A stretch of 10,179 nt of DNA from JBAXPV01 sp037132075 (GCA_037132075.1 JBAXPV010000069.1:1-10179); one strand, 5' to 3'. Shown: positions 1 to 6,185, numbered from the stretch's first letter. Numbers and translations: made by a program. The notes: generated by a model not told the origin, from the sequence alone.

Positions 1-2
1 TT

Positions 3-122
3 GAAGTGTTCATTCACAATACCAAAAAACGTCGTGACATCTTACACAAGTTCATTTGTCACATTGGACCAGGTGACACAGCAGCACCGGTGCTTACTGT
101 GATGTTTCCCAGTGAAGACTGA
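3..122 (+). CDS. 3' end of an unidentified gene (partial, start outside window)
   Basis: An open frame enters from the left edge and ends at a TGA at 120-122, giving about 39 C-terminal residues that end in MFPSED. The fragment is too short to recognise. It begins with a basic stretch (NTKKRRD), followed by residues rich in His, Ile and Gly and a hydrophobic VLTVMF near the end. The frame is supported because it is open from the edge, stops just before a strong intrinsic terminator, and runs in the terminator's direction. The other two forward frames contain stops: one at 2-4 and again soon after, the other near 100. The product cannot be named. Confidence 0.5.
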   Translation, partial: EVFIHNTKKRRDILHKFICHIGPGDTAAPVLTVMFPSED

Positions 123-138
123 TAGTCAACCAATACAG

Positions 139-177
139 AGAGAGCAGCCCTGGAAACTGGGCTGCTCTCTTTTTTTA
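139..177 (+). terminator. Strong rho-independent terminator
   Basis: A perfect 12-bp stem (139-150 with 159-170, AGAGAGCAGCCC on the 5' arm) closes an 8-nt loop and runs directly into a T-tract to about 176. It ends the rightward gene at the left edge. On the minus strand the hairpin is not followed by a T-tract, so it is unlikely to serve the leftward gene at 247-990. Confidence 0.93.
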
Positions 178-246
178 TTCGTACTTTTTTTAAGAAAAGA
201 AATCGATTAACAGTTGCGGATTACCCTGTTATAAGCTGTATAGAGA

Positions 247-990
247 TCATATCTCTTTTTGCCACAAATCGCTAATGGGATAACTTATTCCAATTCCGAA
301 GCTATAAAAATTACCATTGTTGATCATTTTAGCATTCTTATAGGGCTCATTGTTAACTTGATAATTTATAGTGCTTTCTGCTATTTTATTTAATCCGGCT
401 AAATAGCTGAATGATAAATCTACATGGGCTTTTTTCAAAACAATGAATTCTAATCCTATCCCGGCTTCTATTAAAGAAAAGGTATGTCGCAGATTTGTAT
501 TCTCAACTTCATTCCAAGAAATACTATCAAAGCTTCCGCCACCAAAATGACCTTCTTCGCCGGGGGTTGGGTCATAAAAGCCGTAATCTGAATTTATACA
601 ATATTGATATCCAATCGTTGTCGTCAAATAAATTTTCTGCTTATATATATTAGTGTTCATCTTTAACCTCAGTGGAATATTCCAACTATTGAGCGATGTT
701 GATAAAGATGTCACCTCAATAGGATTAGCATTAAAAGTATAGCTCTCTTGATAGTATTTTCTAATTATCCCTGTTTCAATCCTCAAATAATTATTCAACT
801 CCTGACCTACAGTAAAACCCCAATTACCAGATATTGCAGGAGTTGTCTGAAATGCAGAGCCCTCGCTTGTAGCATCCCAAACATCCCAGTTTAAAGCACC
901 TTCAACACCAAAATAAGTTTTCTTTTGCCCGAAAACGTTTAATGAGATACAAGAAATAGCAATACAAAGAAGGATCAGTTTTGTTTTCAT
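247..990 (-). CDS. Outer-membrane beta-barrel protein (PorT/OmpA-like fold)
   Basis: The 247-residue product begins with a signal peptide: basic MKTK, hydrophobic residues 5-18, and likely signal peptidase I cleavage after VFG (residue 21). There is no lipobox cysteine at the cleavage point. The mature part alternates short amphipathic strands with polar turns (YFGVEGALN, WGFTVGQEL, IYLTTTIGYQY, FSLIEAGIGLEF, HVDLSFSYLAGL) and has a final strand FYSFGIGISYPI near the C-terminus, as in small 8-10-stranded barrels of Bacteroidota. A Gly/Glu-rich segment at 140-155 is probably an extracellular loop. The gene faces opposite to everything else here and is visibly more AT-rich than its neighbours, so it may have a separate origin. 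Ligand and function are unknown. The barrel call rests on strand pattern and signal peptide, not on a named motif. Confidence 0.75.
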   Translation of the reverse strand: MKTKLILLCIAISCISLNVFGQKKTYFGVEGALNWDVWDATSEGSAFQTTPAISGNWGFTVGQELNNYLRIETGIIRKYYQESYTFNANPIEVTSLSTSLNSWNIPLRLKMNTNIYKQKIYLTTTIGYQYCINSDYGFYDPTPGEEGHFGGGSFDSISWNEVENTNLRHTFSLIEAGIGLEFIVLKKAHVDLSFSYLAGLNKIAESTINYQVNNEPYKNAKMINNGNFYSFGIGISYPISDLWQKEI

Positions 991-1277
991 CGTTGTAATT
1001 TTAGAGGGTTTCGCACTGAAAGACAGGTATTAATAACGAATATTTCACCAAATATTATGCCATTAAGCAAAATACTTATCATAGCCTAAAACATGCAGGA
1101 ATGCGATTCTGATTATTCTGTAAATCAATTATCGTCACAATAGCACTACCCTTTTTCATCATGCTGTTTTTTTGTCTGCAAAACGGGTTAAAGATCAGAA
1201 AAATCATTCAGATAGCGCCAATTTTCAAATAAGAAAACGCCCGATCACGTACTCATAAATTTTCACAAAGGTACCTG

Positions 1278-1314
1278 CTTGACTCGTCAGAAACTGACTC
1301 TGAATTGCGTCAAG
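1278..1314 (+). other. Nested inverted repeat (two-helix hairpin) upstream of the ArdC-like gene
   Basis: Outer arms CTTGAC (1278-1283) and GTCAAG (1309-1314) enclose a second perfect hairpin, GTCAG-AAA-CTGAC (1286-1298). No T-tract follows, so it is not a terminator. It could be part of a structured leader, a protein-binding palindrome or a DNA-processing site; nothing here decides between these. Confidence 0.4.
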
Positions 1315-1349
1315 AACCGCGCTCCTGATGGAATCTGCGCCCTTTGGGT

Positions 1350-1379
1350 GCCGTCATTTCGAAGTCGAAACTGACCGGC
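1350..1379 (+). other. Extended imperfect hairpin upstream of the ArdC-like gene
   Basis: GCC-GTCA-TTTCG pairs with CGAAA-C-TGAC-C-GGC around a 4-nt AAGT loop, giving 12 pairs with single unpaired C residues on the 3' arm. It sits 36 bp after the nested hairpin at 1278-1314 and just before the putative promoter at 1386. There is no T-tract, so it is not an intrinsic terminator in either direction. Confidence 0.4.
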
Positions 1380-1385
1380 AGAACA

Positions 1386-1445
1386 TTGACACAAATCAGG
1401 TCAACCGGTATGAGACTGTTAAAATTTCTTTCAGTTTCACCTGAT
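1386..1445 (+). promoter_or_regulatory. Possible promoter with overlapping inverted repeat
   Basis: TTGACA (1386-1391) is followed after 17 bp by TATGAG, a -35/-10 arrangement of the general sigma-70 kind rather than the Bacteroidota TTTG/TAnnTTTG kind. A 7-bp inverted repeat, ATCAGGT (1395-1401) and ACCTGAT (1439-1445), brackets the putative -10 and could be a paired operator or a hairpin. This is weak: Bacteroidota usually do not use this promoter type, but a broad-host element might. Confidence 0.25.
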
Positions 1446-1480
1446 GCCATAAATGTAAGTGCATCGCAAAACTTCATTCA

Positions 1481-2383
1481 ATGAAAAACAATGAAATCTA
1501 TCAGAAGATCACCGATTCCATCATCAACAACATGTCAACCGACTCTTGGCAGAAGATGTGGAAAACCCCTCATCCTGTATCCCTGGCAGGACACCTTTAT
1601 CAAGGCGTTAATCAAATGCTTTTGGGATTCTCCGAGTTCCAATCTCCTGTCTGGGGAAGCTTCAAACAAATCAGAGAAGCTGGTGGCCAGGTCAACAAAG
1701 GTGAGAAAGGCACTTTTGTAATCTTTACCAAAACCCTGCGTGAAACAGACGATGCCGGCAACGAAAACAAGATCTGGTACCTGCGCTACTACTACATCTT
1801 CAATAGTGATCAGTGTACCTGGACCGAAAAAGGTCAGGCCAAGGTCAACAAACTCTCCCAGGGCTGCAACTCAGAAGTTACCCGTAACCGGTCTGCAGAA
1901 GAAATCATTGAAAACATGCCCAACCGCCCTGTTATTGAACATTCACAACATGCCAGACCTTCCTACTGTCCTGCCATCGACACCGTAAGAATGCCAAACC
2001 CAGGGCAGTTCAACGGCATAGAAAATTATTTTCGATCCATGTATCATGAGCTAGTGCATGCCAGTGGCCACCCTTCCCGTTTAAACCGGGAACTAGCAGG
2101 CTTCAGTGAAGAAACTGCACAAGCCTACTCCAAAGAAGAACTGGTAGCCGAACTGGGTGCCGCTTACCTCAACGTCATTTCAGAAAACCCTGTCAGCCTT
2201 GATGTATCAGCTAGCTACATCAACCATTGGAAGAAAGTACTATCAGACAACACCGACTGGATCATCTGGGCTGCAAGTAAAGCATCCCGGGCAGTGAATT
2301 ACATTCTTAATCTCGAGCAACAAGTTGCTCCACCTGAAGAAACCGAAACAGAAACCTCAGTTCAACAAATTCAAATATCCTAA
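1481..2383 (+). CDS. ardC: ArdC-like antirestriction protein (ssDNA-binding domain plus zincin metallopeptidase-like domain)
   Basis: This 300-residue protein has the two-domain layout of ArdC. The N-terminal ssDNA-binding domain (about 5-115) contains the family signature from W58 to F82, including the run GGQVNKGEKG. The C-terminal zincin-like domain (about 155-275) carries HELVH (H189, E190, H193) followed by H197 and R200-L201, and a downstream helix with acidic residues (E219, E220, E224) that may complete the metal site. In known ArdC proteins the family protects incoming ssDNA from restriction during conjugation. The C-terminal tail (281-300) is Glu/Thr/Gln-rich and probably disordered. 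It is the first gene of a three-gene operon, 3 bp before the next ATG. The ATG at 1481 has an A/C-rich upstream sequence and no clear Shine-Dalgarno. Family assignment is firm; the substrate in this host is not known. Confidence 0.9.
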   Translation: MKNNEIYQKITDSIINNMSTDSWQKMWKTPHPVSLAGHLYQGVNQMLLGFSEFQSPVWGSFKQIREAGGQVNKGEKGTFVIFTKTLRETDDAGNENKIWYLRYYYIFNSDQCTWTEKGQAKVNKLSQGCNSEVTRNRSAEEIIENMPNRPVIEHSQHARPSYCPAIDTVRMPNPGQFNGIENYFRSMYHELVHASGHPSRLNRELAGFSEETAQAYSKEELVAELGAAYLNVISENPVSLDVSASYINHWKKVLSDNTDWIIWAASKASRAVNYILNLEQQVAPPEETETETSVQQIQIS

Positions 2384-2386
2384 ACC

Positions 2387-2764
2387 ATGGAAGAAACTTA
2401 TTACAATACCCCAGCAGCTATGGCCGCTGAAGTAAACAGACTTTGTGATTATGACCATAGCGAACAACTCACCAAAACGTTCTGTGCCTGTGGCATGGAA
2501 CGTTCAACCTTTTACATTCATGACATTACTACCGGAGAACTTAGCCACAAACTTGTTCTCTGCAGCACCTGTGCCGCCAGGATTGAACATGCACTTCTGA
2601 AGGAAGCTCCCAATAGGGTTGAGCTTAAGGAAATGCTCGAATTTGAAATCAAATTCCATGGTTATGATCTCAGGGATGAGAAAGTAAGATCCTCATTCAT
2701 TTTGGCTATCTACAAGTCTTTCTCTATGAACAACATAGTAATCTTACTTACTAACTCACTTTAA
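2387..2764 (+). CDS. Unknown protein with putative zinc-binding CxC...CxxC motif
   Basis: This 125-residue protein was not recognised. Residues 33-62 contain C33-A-C35 and C59-S-T-C62, which with their 23-residue spacing could form a treble-clef or zinc-ribbon site. C20 and several His (H24, H45, H54) lie nearby as alternative ligands. The segment before C59 (HKLVLC) is beta-like, and residues 63-90 look helical and charged. The last 20 residues end hydrophobically (NNIVILLTNSL), too short and late for a confident membrane helix. The gene starts 3 bp after the ArdC-like gene and ends 1 bp before the next ATG, so it is almost certainly co-transcribed. The context suggests a DNA-handling accessory role, but that is inference. 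Confidence 0.75.
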   Translation: MEETYYNTPAAMAAEVNRLCDYDHSEQLTKTFCACGMERSTFYIHDITTGELSHKLVLCSTCAARIEHALLKEAPNRVELKEMLEFEIKFHGYDLRDEKVRSSFILAIYKSFSMNNIVILLTNSL

Positions 2765-2765
2765 G

Positions 2766-3131
2766 ATGGAAACATTAACGCAAACTACTTATAAGGTGAA
2801 TAAACAACATGTATGCCTCAATCCAACCGTTGTTCTTAAGGTTCCATTAAAGAACTCGGTTATTCCACTTTTGGAAGTTGAAGTTGCTGAGATTAAAGGG
2901 AAATGGTACACAGGCTATTCCTATATGCTTAAAAACTCCGGCATGGGTTCCCCTTGCTCGGTAAGTAAAGAATTCGCTTATGATTCTTTCAAAAAGGCCA
3001 TGCTTTGTACTTTCGATACCATTCGAAAAAATCTCGGTAAGGAAGGTTGTCCGGATTCTGCAATAGCCAGAAGAGCCATTGAGGAATTCATTCTTAGGGA
3101 AATTGCCTGTAAACAACTTTCCCTGTTTTAA
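2766..3131 (+). CDS. Unknown 121-residue protein ending in a sliding-clamp-binding consensus (QLSLF)
   Basis: The fold was not recognised. The N-terminal half (about 20-70) is beta-like (TVVLKVPLK, PLLEVEVAEIKGKWYTGYSYML) and the C-terminal half (about 68-116) is helical and charged. The last five residues, Q117-L118-S119-L120-F121, match the bacterial beta-clamp-binding pentapeptide consensus QL[SD]LF, placed at the extreme C-terminus as in some clamp partners. Four cysteines (17, 64, 81, 95) and C115 are scattered without metal-site spacing. It is the last gene of the ArdC-like operon, 1 bp after the previous stop and just before a terminator. A clamp-associated role during establishment or replication of mobile DNA is a reasonable inference, not shown by the fold. 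Confidence 0.75.
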   Translation: METLTQTTYKVNKQHVCLNPTVVLKVPLKNSVIPLLEVEVAEIKGKWYTGYSYMLKNSGMGSPCSVSKEFAYDSFKKAMLCTFDTIRKNLGKEGCPDSAIARRAIEEFILREIACKQLSLF

Positions 3132-3153
3132 GCTTCAAAAATCATCACACCAC

Positions 3154-3192
3154 AGGGTGCAGCCCGGGAAACCGGCCTGCACCCTCTTTTTT
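3154..3192 (+). terminator. Rho-independent terminator of the ArdC-like operon
   Basis: AGGGTGCAG (3154-3162) pairs with CTGCACCCT (3177-3185). Inside, after one C-C mismatch, CCGG/CCGG closes a GAAA tetraloop. A six-T tract follows at 3187-3192. It lies 22 bp past the stop at 3131. A TATTCGTA octamer follows both this T-tract and the one of the terminator at 139-177. Confidence 0.9.
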
Positions 3193-3322
3193 GTATTCGT
3201 ATCAAAGTGAGGAATGATTTAAAGGACATTACAAGATTCTTGATGTTTAATGCATATGAACTGCCATTAATGTCAATAATTTCACAAAAAGGGGATACGA
3301 TTCACCTCTGTTTTGATTATTT

Positions 3323-3344
3323 AAACCCTCCGGAAGGTTTTTTT
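3323..3344 (+). terminator. Weak terminator-like hairpin
   Basis: AAACC (3323-3327) pairs with GGTTT (3336-3340) around a CCGG-containing loop, followed by more T (to 3344). The stem is only 5 bp plus one inner pair. It lies downstream of a much stronger terminator, so it could act as back-up or belong to an unrecognised short transcript. Confidence 0.3.
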
Positions 3345-3590
3345 GATAGTGTTTCCAAGGTTTTGATCATCTGATTTTAAGAGCAATACTTTTCCTTGTC
3401 AAACATTTCTCTGTTACAACTTGAATGGTTGGTTACGCCGACCTTCCAAAAGCTTCCCCGGGAACGGTATTCAATGAATAACCCGCAGTCTGTGACCAAG
3501 ACCCCTCACGACTTTCCTTTGGTTGCGCGTACGCACACGGCATTTTTTGGGTGATCAAACTATTGATTACAAAACTACCTGCACTTCTTC

Positions 3591-3659
3591 ATTCGATGTC
3601 AATTGGCAAGCCTCCGGTTTGTTCACGTTGTGCCAACGATGACATAAACCATTGACATC
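3591..3659 (+). repeat. Structured element A (diverged copy at 10107-10174)
   Basis: This 69-nt element folds into an outer 9-bp stem GATGTCAAT (3595-3603) with ATTGACATC (3651-3659), a middle stem GGTTT (3616-3620) with AAACC (3646-3650) that abuts the outer stem on the 3' side, and an inner hairpin CGTTG-TGC-CAACG (3626-3638). A conserved unpaired stretch, TGGCAAGCCTCC (3604-3615), lies between the first two 5' arms. The copy at the right end of the window keeps all three stems with paired base changes. It lies 59 bp before the ATG of the next gene, so it could be a leader RNA; a folded DNA site for recombination or replication is the main alternative. No T-tract follows. Confidence 0.8.
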
Positions 3660-3718
3660 ACTTATCGCTGCGGTAAAGACGGGGCAATCAAAATTTAAAA
3701 ACCCTAAAAATCAAAGCC

Positions 3719-3967
3719 ATGTACGTTACAAGCGAAACCAAAGCAAAAAAAGCCACCCGGAAATTCTTCAACGGTCACAAACTCCAGGTATTTATTCATG
3801 GACCATTCCGCTCCACCAAAGGACAAGACTTTTGGAGAGTATTCGTCGGTGAAACCCTCAATGACACAAGTTGCAAATACAACTACAAAATGTTCGGACC
3901 CGAAGAAAGAGTCCGGATGGAAGCTCAGAAAATTGCAGATGACCAGAAATTAACCCTTGCAAACTAG
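3719..3967 (+). CDS. Small unknown protein upstream of the RadC-like gene
   Basis: This 82-residue soluble, basic protein was not recognised. It has a Lys-rich amphipathic N-terminus (ETKAKKATRKFF), then two likely beta strands (LQVFIHG and DFWRVFVGET) and a charged C-terminal helix (about 59-78, PEERVRMEAQKIADDQK). There is no signal peptide or membrane segment. The ATG at 3719 follows an A-rich stretch (AAAAATCAAAGCC). The stop lies 7 bp before the RadC-like ATG, so the two are probably one transcript. Size and strand order would suit a small DNA- or RNA-binding or regulatory protein, but no motif proves this. An overlapping frame at 3652-3852 was judged a shadow. Confidence 0.6.
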   Translation: MYVTSETKAKKATRKFFNGHKLQVFIHGPFRSTKGQDFWRVFVGETLNDTSCKYNYKMFGPEERVRMEAQKIADDQKLTLAN

Positions 3968-3974
3968 TACGACC

Positions 3975-4457
3975 ATGAAAAACCAAACGACAACCGGAGC
4001 GCTTAACCTCTTTAACCAAAACATTGCAGAAGTGATCGTATCATACTCTCATACTGTGAAATTCTCAGACATGCCCAAACTCAGCAGCTCCCAGGATGCC
4101 TACGACCTCCTTGCGAGAATCTGGCCAAGCGATGTGGATTACATCGAATCATTCCTGGTCCTTCTTCTCAACCGGGCAAACAAAGTCCTCGGGTACAAGA
4201 TCGTTTCCAAAGGGGGAATGGCTGGCACCGTGGCAGACCCAAAAATAATCTTTGCAACTGCCTTAAAAACAGCGAGTTGTTCTCTGATCCTTGCCCACAA
4301 TCATCCGTCAGGAAATAAACGCCCCAGTGATGCCGACATCGAACTGACCAAAAAACTCAAACAAGCTGGCCTCGTCCTTGAACTACCGATTCTCGATCAC
4401 CTAATCTTTACAACCGATGAAGGTTACTTCTCCTTCGCCGATGAAGGTCTGATGTAA
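3975..4457 (+). CDS. RadC-like JAB/MPN-domain protein (short form without HhH domain)
   Basis: The 160-residue product is essentially one JAB/MPN domain. The full JAMM metal site is visible: E58 in YIESFLVLLLN, then H108-N-H110-P-S-G, S118 and D121 (HxH-x7-SxxD). The N-terminal helix-hairpin-helix region found in chromosomal RadC (about 220 residues) is missing, as is common for copies on Bacteroidota mobile elements next to antirestriction genes. Metal binding is expected; the biochemical role of RadC proteins is unresolved, and a role in DNA repair has been questioned. The ATG at 3975 was chosen over a TTG at 3957, because the TTG overlaps the previous gene's stop region and ACCATG matches local start contexts. 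It is followed by a stem-loop and a strong terminator. Confidence 0.9.
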   Translation: MKNQTTTGALNLFNQNIAEVIVSYSHTVKFSDMPKLSSSQDAYDLLARIWPSDVDYIESFLVLLLNRANKVLGYKIVSKGGMAGTVADPKIIFATALKTASCSLILAHNHPSGNKRPSDADIELTKKLKQAGLVLELPILDHLIFTTDEGYFSFADEGLM

Positions 4458-4472
4458 AGACCATCAACCTTC
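4443..4472 (+). other. Stem-loop enclosing the stop codon of the RadC-like gene
   Basis: GAAGGT (4443-4448) pairs with ACCTTC (4467-4472), and inside this GATG (4451-4454) pairs with CATC (4462-4465), giving 10 pairs around the TAA stop (4455-4457). It sits 8 bp before the terminator hairpin. It could stabilise the transcript end or affect ribosome release. There is no T-tract of its own. Confidence 0.4.
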
Positions 4473-4480
4473 CTAAGAAG

Positions 4481-4504
4481 ACCGGCGAAAGCCGGTTTTT
4501 TTTT
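4481..4504 (+). terminator. Rho-independent terminator after the RadC-like gene
   Basis: ACCGGC-GAAA-GCCGGT is a perfect 6-bp stem with a GNRA tetraloop, followed by eight T (4497-4504). It separates the RadC-like module from the phage-like operon, whose first start codon is only about 40 bp downstream. Confidence 0.93.
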
Positions 4505-4531
4505 GTCCTTTCCTATCCCTCCCACCGAAAG

Positions 4532-4539
4532 TATCATTG
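4532..4539 (+). promoter_or_regulatory. Possible -7 element of the phage-like operon
   Basis: TATCATTG differs by one base from the Bacteroidota -7 consensus TAnnTTTG and is the only candidate between the terminator and the GTG at 4544. A -33 TTTG at the usual distance is not evident: the nearest, at 4502-4505, is about 26 bp away. If used, transcription would begin about at the GTG, implying a nearly leaderless mRNA. Confidence 0.2.
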
Positions 4540-4543
4540 TGGC

Positions 4544-4828
4544 GTGGAAACTATCAAAATATTCGATGCCATTGCTCAGATGCGAAAGATCACTGCCCAG
4601 GGAGGAAGCTTTTCTTTAATCCATGCAACATACAACCGCGACTCCGGAGCGTGTCATGGAAAGAAGTATGTCAAAACGTGCAGACTTCGCCCTCAAGCCA
4701 CTAAGGAAAAGGTGGCCAATGCTGATCACAAGCTATTCTACTACGACATAGACGAAGGGCAGCCCTTGAATTGCTGGCAAGCCTTGCTCATGTTTTTTAA
4801 CGGTCAAAGAATTACTACCTATGATTAA
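4544..4828 (+). CDS. Small unknown protein at the head of the phage-like operon
   Basis: This 94-residue soluble protein has no function I can name. Residues 1-20 look helical (KIFDAIAQMRKITAQ), followed by a beta-like segment (GSFSLIHATYN), a basic middle with two Cys (C37, C46) in the run CHGKKYVKTCRLRP, and a C-terminal part DIDEGQPLNCWQALLMFFNGQRI. The start is GTG at 4544; an internal ATG at 4580 (residue 13) is possible but would cut the first helix. The stop overlaps the next gene's ATG (ATGATTAA), indicating translational coupling to the portal-like gene. From memory, similar small proteins occur beside structural genes in Bacteroidota prophages; that is not checked. Confidence 0.65.
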   Translation: METIKIFDAIAQMRKITAQGGSFSLIHATYNRDSGACHGKKYVKTCRLRPQATKEKVANADHKLFYYDIDEGQPLNCWQALLMFFNGQRITTYD

Positions 4829-6185
4829 AAAGAAGGTAAAACCAATCGTTCTGCGCAGAGGGAATGTTGGCGTTGCGACATTTTCAAACGCTTCCTACTC
4901 CTTCGAGATAGCTGGCTCAGTTAAGATGGCAGATATTGGAGTCCTGCCGGTGAGTTCCCGGATGATGTCGGAAACCCTGCCCCGCAGAATCGGAACCTAT
5001 GACATTGTTCCCTGTGGAGATTCTAACAACCTCCCCATGGAAATGCGCGATGTTTTTGAATCCAATAACCTCGCGGAAGGCGTGTTCAAACGTCAAAGAG
5101 GACTGCTGTGGGGCCAGGGTCCTGCTCTTTACACTGAAGAGTATTTAAACGGAGAAAAGGTCAGGAAGTACGTTGACAATACAGAGATTACAGCCTGGCT
5201 CGAGTCCTTCGATTACGAGGAACAACTGGCAAAAGCAATCGTGGACTATTACCACATGGAAGGACACTTCGCCAAGCTAACCCCTGAGCTCTCCGGCAGA
5301 CTGACCGGAAAACTCAGAATTGCTTCCGTCAAACATGTCGGCTATCACAAATGCCGCCTGGAATGGACAAAGTTCGATGAACCAACAAAACGTATCATCG
5401 TGGGTGACTGGCAGATTCCAAGGGTGGCCACCTTTAAACCCTATCCTGTTTTTTCTCCGGCAACGTCGAAAAATGCTATATCGATAGGTTTTTATAATAT
5501 GTACTCCTTCTCGAGAGATCGATATGGATTACCTGCCCACTTTGGGACCATCGACTGGATAAACAGAGGTTCATCAATTCCGAGAATACTTGAATCACTT
5601 TCCAAAAATTCCCTCAACGTCAAGTGGCACATTAAATCACCCCAGTCTTACTGGATGGCAAAACGCGAAGAGCTTATCCGCCAATGTGCCGATAACAATG
5701 AGAACTACAAAGAAGCCATGCTCGAAGATCTGAAAGACCAGATTTTTGGCAAGCTGGCAGAAGTTCTCTCAGGCGAAACCAACGTTGGGAAGTTTTTTAC
5801 CAGTGAGAAGGCAGTCAATGAGTTAGGAAACCCAGATGAATGGGATATTGAAGCCATTGACCAGAAGGTGAAAGAGTTTGTCGAATCCCAGGTGATCATC
5901 GCCAAACAGGCAGATTCAGCCATCACCTCCGGTATGGGTTTGCACCCAAGCCTGAGTAACATCATCGTGGATGGAAAACTGGCCAGTGGCTCCGAACAAC
6001 TCTACGCACTGAAACTCTACCTATCCACCGAGATTGCCATTCCTGAAAAGATAATCTGCAAACCCTTTAACCAGGCAATCGCGATCAATTTCCCCGGACA
6101 AAATCTGAAACTGGGATTTTTCCATGATGTGGTCAAAACAGAAGATCAAACCACCCCTCAAAACAGAGTGAAAAATGTTGTTTAA
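4821..6185 (+). CDS. Phage portal-like protein
   Basis: The 454-residue product has the layout of portal proteins from Bacteroidota phages: IVPCGDSNNLP (62-72) followed by a helix and LLWGQGPALY (95-104), corresponding to the usual 'GddN.lp ... i.G.G' opening; a wing region (130-230); RYGLPAH (234-240) with the helix leading to SLNVKWHIKSP (264-274); a charged helical segment (280-312); and a C-terminal crown-like stretch with TSGMGLHPSL (369-378), GKLASGSEQLYALKLYL (385-401) and a last beta segment. A portal forms the dodecameric ring at one capsid vertex through which DNA passes. Length is normal to slightly short. The gene overlaps its upstream neighbour by 8 bp and its downstream neighbour by 11 bp. 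There is no terminase before it and no capsid gene after it, which is odd. A domesticated relative with another ring function is possible. Confidence 0.65.
   Translation: MIKKKVKPIVLRRGNVGVATFSNASYSFEIAGSVKMADIGVLPVSSRMMSETLPRRIGTYDIVPCGDSNNLPMEMRDVFESNNLAEGVFKRQRGLLWGQGPALYTEEYLNGEKVRKYVDNTEITAWLESFDYEEQLAKAIVDYYHMEGHFAKLTPELSGRLTGKLRIASVKHVGYHKCRLEWTKFDEPTKRIIVGDWQIPRVATFKPYPVFSPATSKNAISIGFYNMYSFSRDRYGLPAHFGTIDWINRGSSIPRILESLSKNSLNVKWHIKSPQSYWMAKREELIRQCADNNENYKEAMLEDLKDQIFGKLAEVLSGETNVGKFFTSEKAVNELGNPDEWDIEAIDQKVKEFVESQVIIAKQADSAITSGMGLHPSLSNIIVDGKLASGSEQLYALKLYLSTEIAIPEKIICKPFNQAIAINFPGQNLKLGFFHDVVKTEDQTTPQNRVKNVV

Larger units (their letters stand above)
991..1480. other. 490-bp intergenic region between divergent genes
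   Basis: No convincing gene was found. The left part (991-1260) is AT-rich and should hold the promoter of the leftward barrel gene, but no clear Bacteroidota -33/-7 pair could be assigned. The right part (1261-1480) is less AT-rich and dense in inverted repeats, listed separately, and forms the leader and promoter region of the ArdC-like operon. Confidence 0.6.
3193..3718. other. 525-bp non-coding region with hairpins and element A
   Basis: No credible gene was found in either direction. The stretch holds a weak terminator-like hairpin (3323-3344), a short hairpin GGTTGG/CCGACC around TTACG (3427-3443, one G-T pair), the palindromic runs TTCCCCGGGAA and ATTCAATGAAT, the near-palindrome TGCGCGTACGCA (around 3525-3536), and structured element A near its right end. 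This much dyad symmetry in non-coding DNA could mark a regulatory, transfer-origin or recombination region. Confidence 0.55.

Noticed and set aside
3525..3536. TGCGCGTACGCA near-palindrome as an operator
   Set aside because: A single short palindrome far from any start codon, with no second copy, is not enough to call a site.
3591..3659. Element A as an integron attC site
   Set aside because: Size and imperfect dyad fit, but the terminal boxes RYYYAAC and GTTRRRY are not at the arms in either orientation, and no integron integrase is present.
3591..3659. Element A as an intrinsic terminator
   Set aside because: The stems are long and branched, and no T-tract follows on either strand.
3652..3852. 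Overlapping open frame coding a 66-residue basic protein
   Set aside because: It is a different frame of the 82-residue gene at 3719-3967, which has a better start context and sits in line with the RadC-like gene; the overlap has no recognisable features.
3957..3974. TTG start for the RadC-like gene, adding six residues
   Set aside because: It overlaps the preceding gene's last codons, while the ATG at 3975 has the ACCATG context seen at other starts here.
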